Assembly (NCBI GenBank): GCA_020073265.1
Contig: JAIQFN010000034.1
Span: forward strand, 1-64,000
Reading direction: 5' to 3'
Origin: Terriglobia bacterium
GTDB taxonomy: Bacteria; Acidobacteriota; Terriglobia; Bryobacterales; Bryobacteraceae
Length of the DNA: 64,000 bases
Part shown: piece after piece, positions 62,309 through 64,000 of the stretch
How the letters are laid out: each line of letters begins with the position of its first letter
Numbering within the stretch: the first letter of the stretch is position 1
The notes under the pieces: model-generated
What the model was told of the DNA's origin: nothing
Seen by the model: only the letters and a program-made list of their open reading frames with translations
The model's database searches: none
Translations under genes and position numbers: made by a program

Positions 62309-63619
62309 CGCGAGCTTCGGGCTGTCGCGCCGTCGCAGCGCACACTCATCTCGGAAGCCGACAGCGACGGAGGCGGCCGAAGAGCGTGAGAACCGGCGGG
62401 GCGCGGCAGTTGGCCGCCTTGGATTTGTTTGCGGATCAAAGGAACCAACTGTTCGAACACGATCCAGGCCTTGACGCGCTCGCCGGTGTCGGTCATATGA
62501 ATGGCGTCGGTGAACAGATTGGGATCCTGCGGCAGGGCCGAAGCGATATCCAGGAAGGGGATGCCGCGCGCTTCCGCATAGCGCTGGTACACGCGGTTCT
62601 GGAAGTCGGCCATGCGCCGGATCTCGGAGTAGCGCAGCGGCCACATCACCGTGTTCAGTTGTTTGTAGATGAACGCGTGGCGCGTGGCGGAGAGCGGCAA
62701 CCCGTCCTTGGCCAGCCACTCGAAGGAGCACAGCGCCAGCCCGCCTCCGATGGATTGCATGCCGGCGCGGATCGAATCCAGATCCTTGACGATCCTGGTC
62801 AGGTGTAACGGCAGCTTGGGGCTGTCGATATTCGGATTCTGCTCGCTGACGCCGGCCGGCCAGATCAGCACGTGCAGCGGTTTGCGCGGCTCCGAGAGCG
62901 AGCTGAATCCGTTGAGCACGCGGTCCAGCAGATTCGCGAGCGCGAGATGAGCGCGGATGGCTTCCGGGACGCGATGCGTGGCAACCGGATCGCGCGGGTT
63001 GATTTCTTGGCGCGGTGTGCCGCGAGGGAAGGCCATGCCGGGAGCGTCGAATTGGTTGGCGCCTTCGTAATAAACCGCCAGGTCCGGATCGAGCGGAAGC
63101 AGTTCATCGCGCGCGATCGCGACGAAATCCTGCGAGTTTAGTCCTTCGCGTCCGGCGTTCAAGGCCTCGAAATGCACGTCGTAATGGCTGGATTCGGCGA
63201 AGCGGTTCAGCCAATAGCCGACGCGCTCGGGAAACGAAAACGGATAGTTGGCAGCGCTCGCGTTCCACGTACTTCCGGTTCCAGATGTAGTCCGCCTGCG
63301 GGCCATACAGGCCGCGCCGCTCGAAGTCCTTGTAGCGCGCGATGCGTTCCGGGCTGACCGGCGTACGATTCGGAAGCGGCGGCGGATCCTCGCTGAACCA
63401 GCGCCGGTCCGTGCCGGGTTCGGCGGGGAGCTGCTGGATGTAGCGCGCGGCTTCGCTGACCTCGAGCGGTTTGTCGGCGGTGACGGCTGGAGGAGCGGCC
63501 GGTTCCGCAGCGCGATGGGCGCCGTAGCCGGTGAACAATCGCAGGCCCGCTTCACACGCCAGCAGTCCGACCAAAGTGGAACCGATTACCGCCAGGATGG
63601 GTTTCGCTTCGATCTTCAA
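62305..63619 (-). pseudogene. SGNH-type hydrolase paralogue disrupted by deletion and frameshift
   Basis: Read from a TTG at 63619 (TTGA overlap with the gene upstream), the first frame codes for a TM segment ([20 protein letters not shown]) and the paralogue's N-terminal part down to DYIWNRKYVERERC, near base 63253. The rest continues in another frame from NYPFSFPERVGYWLNRF through FTDAIHMTDTG to the end. Against the neighbour (60386-62308), about 73-75 residues are missing, including block I with the catalytic serine (FIGASTTVG), and the frame shifts. The C-terminal beta domain is also missing. No single open frame can give an active hydrolase. A read or assembly error is an alternative. 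Confidence 0.8.
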
Positions 63620-64000
63620 CCGCGTTGCCTCGGCCCTGCCACGCTGAACGCCACGCCCCGGCGCGCCAGCTCTCGCGCGCCTTTGCCGAACCATTCGCCG
63701 AAAAATCGGAACGGCTTGCGCCAGTTATAGACTAAGCCAACAGGCAAACTCGCCAGGTATTTCGCGGGCGAGTATTGAATGGGTTCGAAGAACTGATCGC
63801 GGCGATCCATACGATAAGCCGTGTAACCGACGATCCAGGTCAGCGGCACGTAGCCGTAGTGGCGCTGCAGCAAGCGCATGGAAGCCTGGAACACCTCGCG
63901 CCGCTCGTAAATGGTCTTCGCCCCGCGATGCATGCGCGAATTCGCGAGATATTGCGGAATGGATTCGAATCGGAAGCCGGCCTTGGCCATGCGAATCCAC
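63616..64000 (-). CDS. C-terminal part of a glycosyltransferase family 2 protein (cut by window edge)
   Basis: The frame runs off the window end, so only about 127 residues are seen. The part visible, WIRMAKAGFRFESIPQYLAN, then SRMHRGAKTIYERREVFQAS and MRLLQRHYGYVPLTWIVGY, is the typical C-terminal region of GT2 transferases after the D-x-W-I-R catalytic helix. The N-terminal nucleotide-binding half lies beyond 64000. Its stop overlaps the pseudogene's TTG start by four bases. It belongs to the glycan locus. Confidence 0.75.
   Translation of the reverse strand, partial: WIRMAKAGFRFESIPQYLANSRMHRGAKTIYERREVFQASMRLLQRHYGYVPLTWIVGYTAYRMDRRDQFFEPIQYSPAKYLASLPVGLVYNWRKPFRFFGEWFGKGARELARRGVAFSVAGPRQRG

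Overview
The window looks like chromosomal DNA of a high-GC acidobacterium, most likely related to Solibacter/Bryobacter. This is an inference from content, not a computed placement. The pointers are a TIGR03435-type secreted protein, an orphan MacB/FtsX permease without ATPase, a Ser/Thr kinase with a TolB-like propeller, paired PEP-CTERM proteins, many small secreted TPR/HEAT/ankyrin proteins, and several short hairpin repeats between genes. No rRNA, tRNA, CRISPR array, prophage or insertion sequence with transposase was seen.

Layout. 0.26-5 kb: a secreted protein, a VapBC-like toxin-antitoxin pair, an LCM-type methyltransferase, an ATP-grasp enzyme and the TIGR03435 protein. 5-10.5 kb (minus strand): a GAF-GAF-SpoIIE phosphatase translationally coupled to lysA, then an extended deoC and an RpiB-like gene resembling enzymes of sugar-phosphate microcompartment loci, and an amidohydrolase. 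10.7-16 kb (plus): an orphan permease, then an adenosine-specific kinase, a TPR protein and a MaoC dehydratase that overlap one another, and a glyoxalase-fold protein. 16-25 kb (minus): an MFS transporter, mfd, two secreted proteins (one combining a c-type haem motif, QW repeats and ankyrins) and a TrmA/RumA methyltransferase. 25-33 kb: trpS, two tandem PEP-CTERM paralogues, and the mutasome cassette imuA-imuB-dnaE2. 33-46 kb: a HEAT protein, mqnD, a hybrid histidine kinase, an esterase, a repetitive secreted protein, two small membrane proteins, a metallo-beta-lactamase coupled to a Ser/Thr kinase, an aminotransferase and a TPR protein.

46.9-64 kb is a surface-glycan locus. It holds two multi-TM GT-C-like proteins, three or more cytoplasmic glycosyltransferases, two methyltransferases, and two membrane-anchored SGNH-type proteins (one broken by a deletion plus frameshift). 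Most minus-strand genes here overlap by 1-4 bases (ATGA, TTGA or TGATG junctions), so they probably act together. Three proteins of different function share one C-terminal beta-rich domain, and a fourth carries three tandem copies of another beta module. This is the best candidate in the window for an undescribed system.

Two families of short double-hairpin repeats recur (about 40 and 45 bp, five copies each) and nearly always abut or overlap gene ends. In one family the stems vary with compensating base changes. One copy of the other family is read through in frame inside imuB, and another supplies the imuB stop and overlaps the dnaE2 start. A 109-bp near-perfect palindrome sits upstream of the Ser/Thr kinase.
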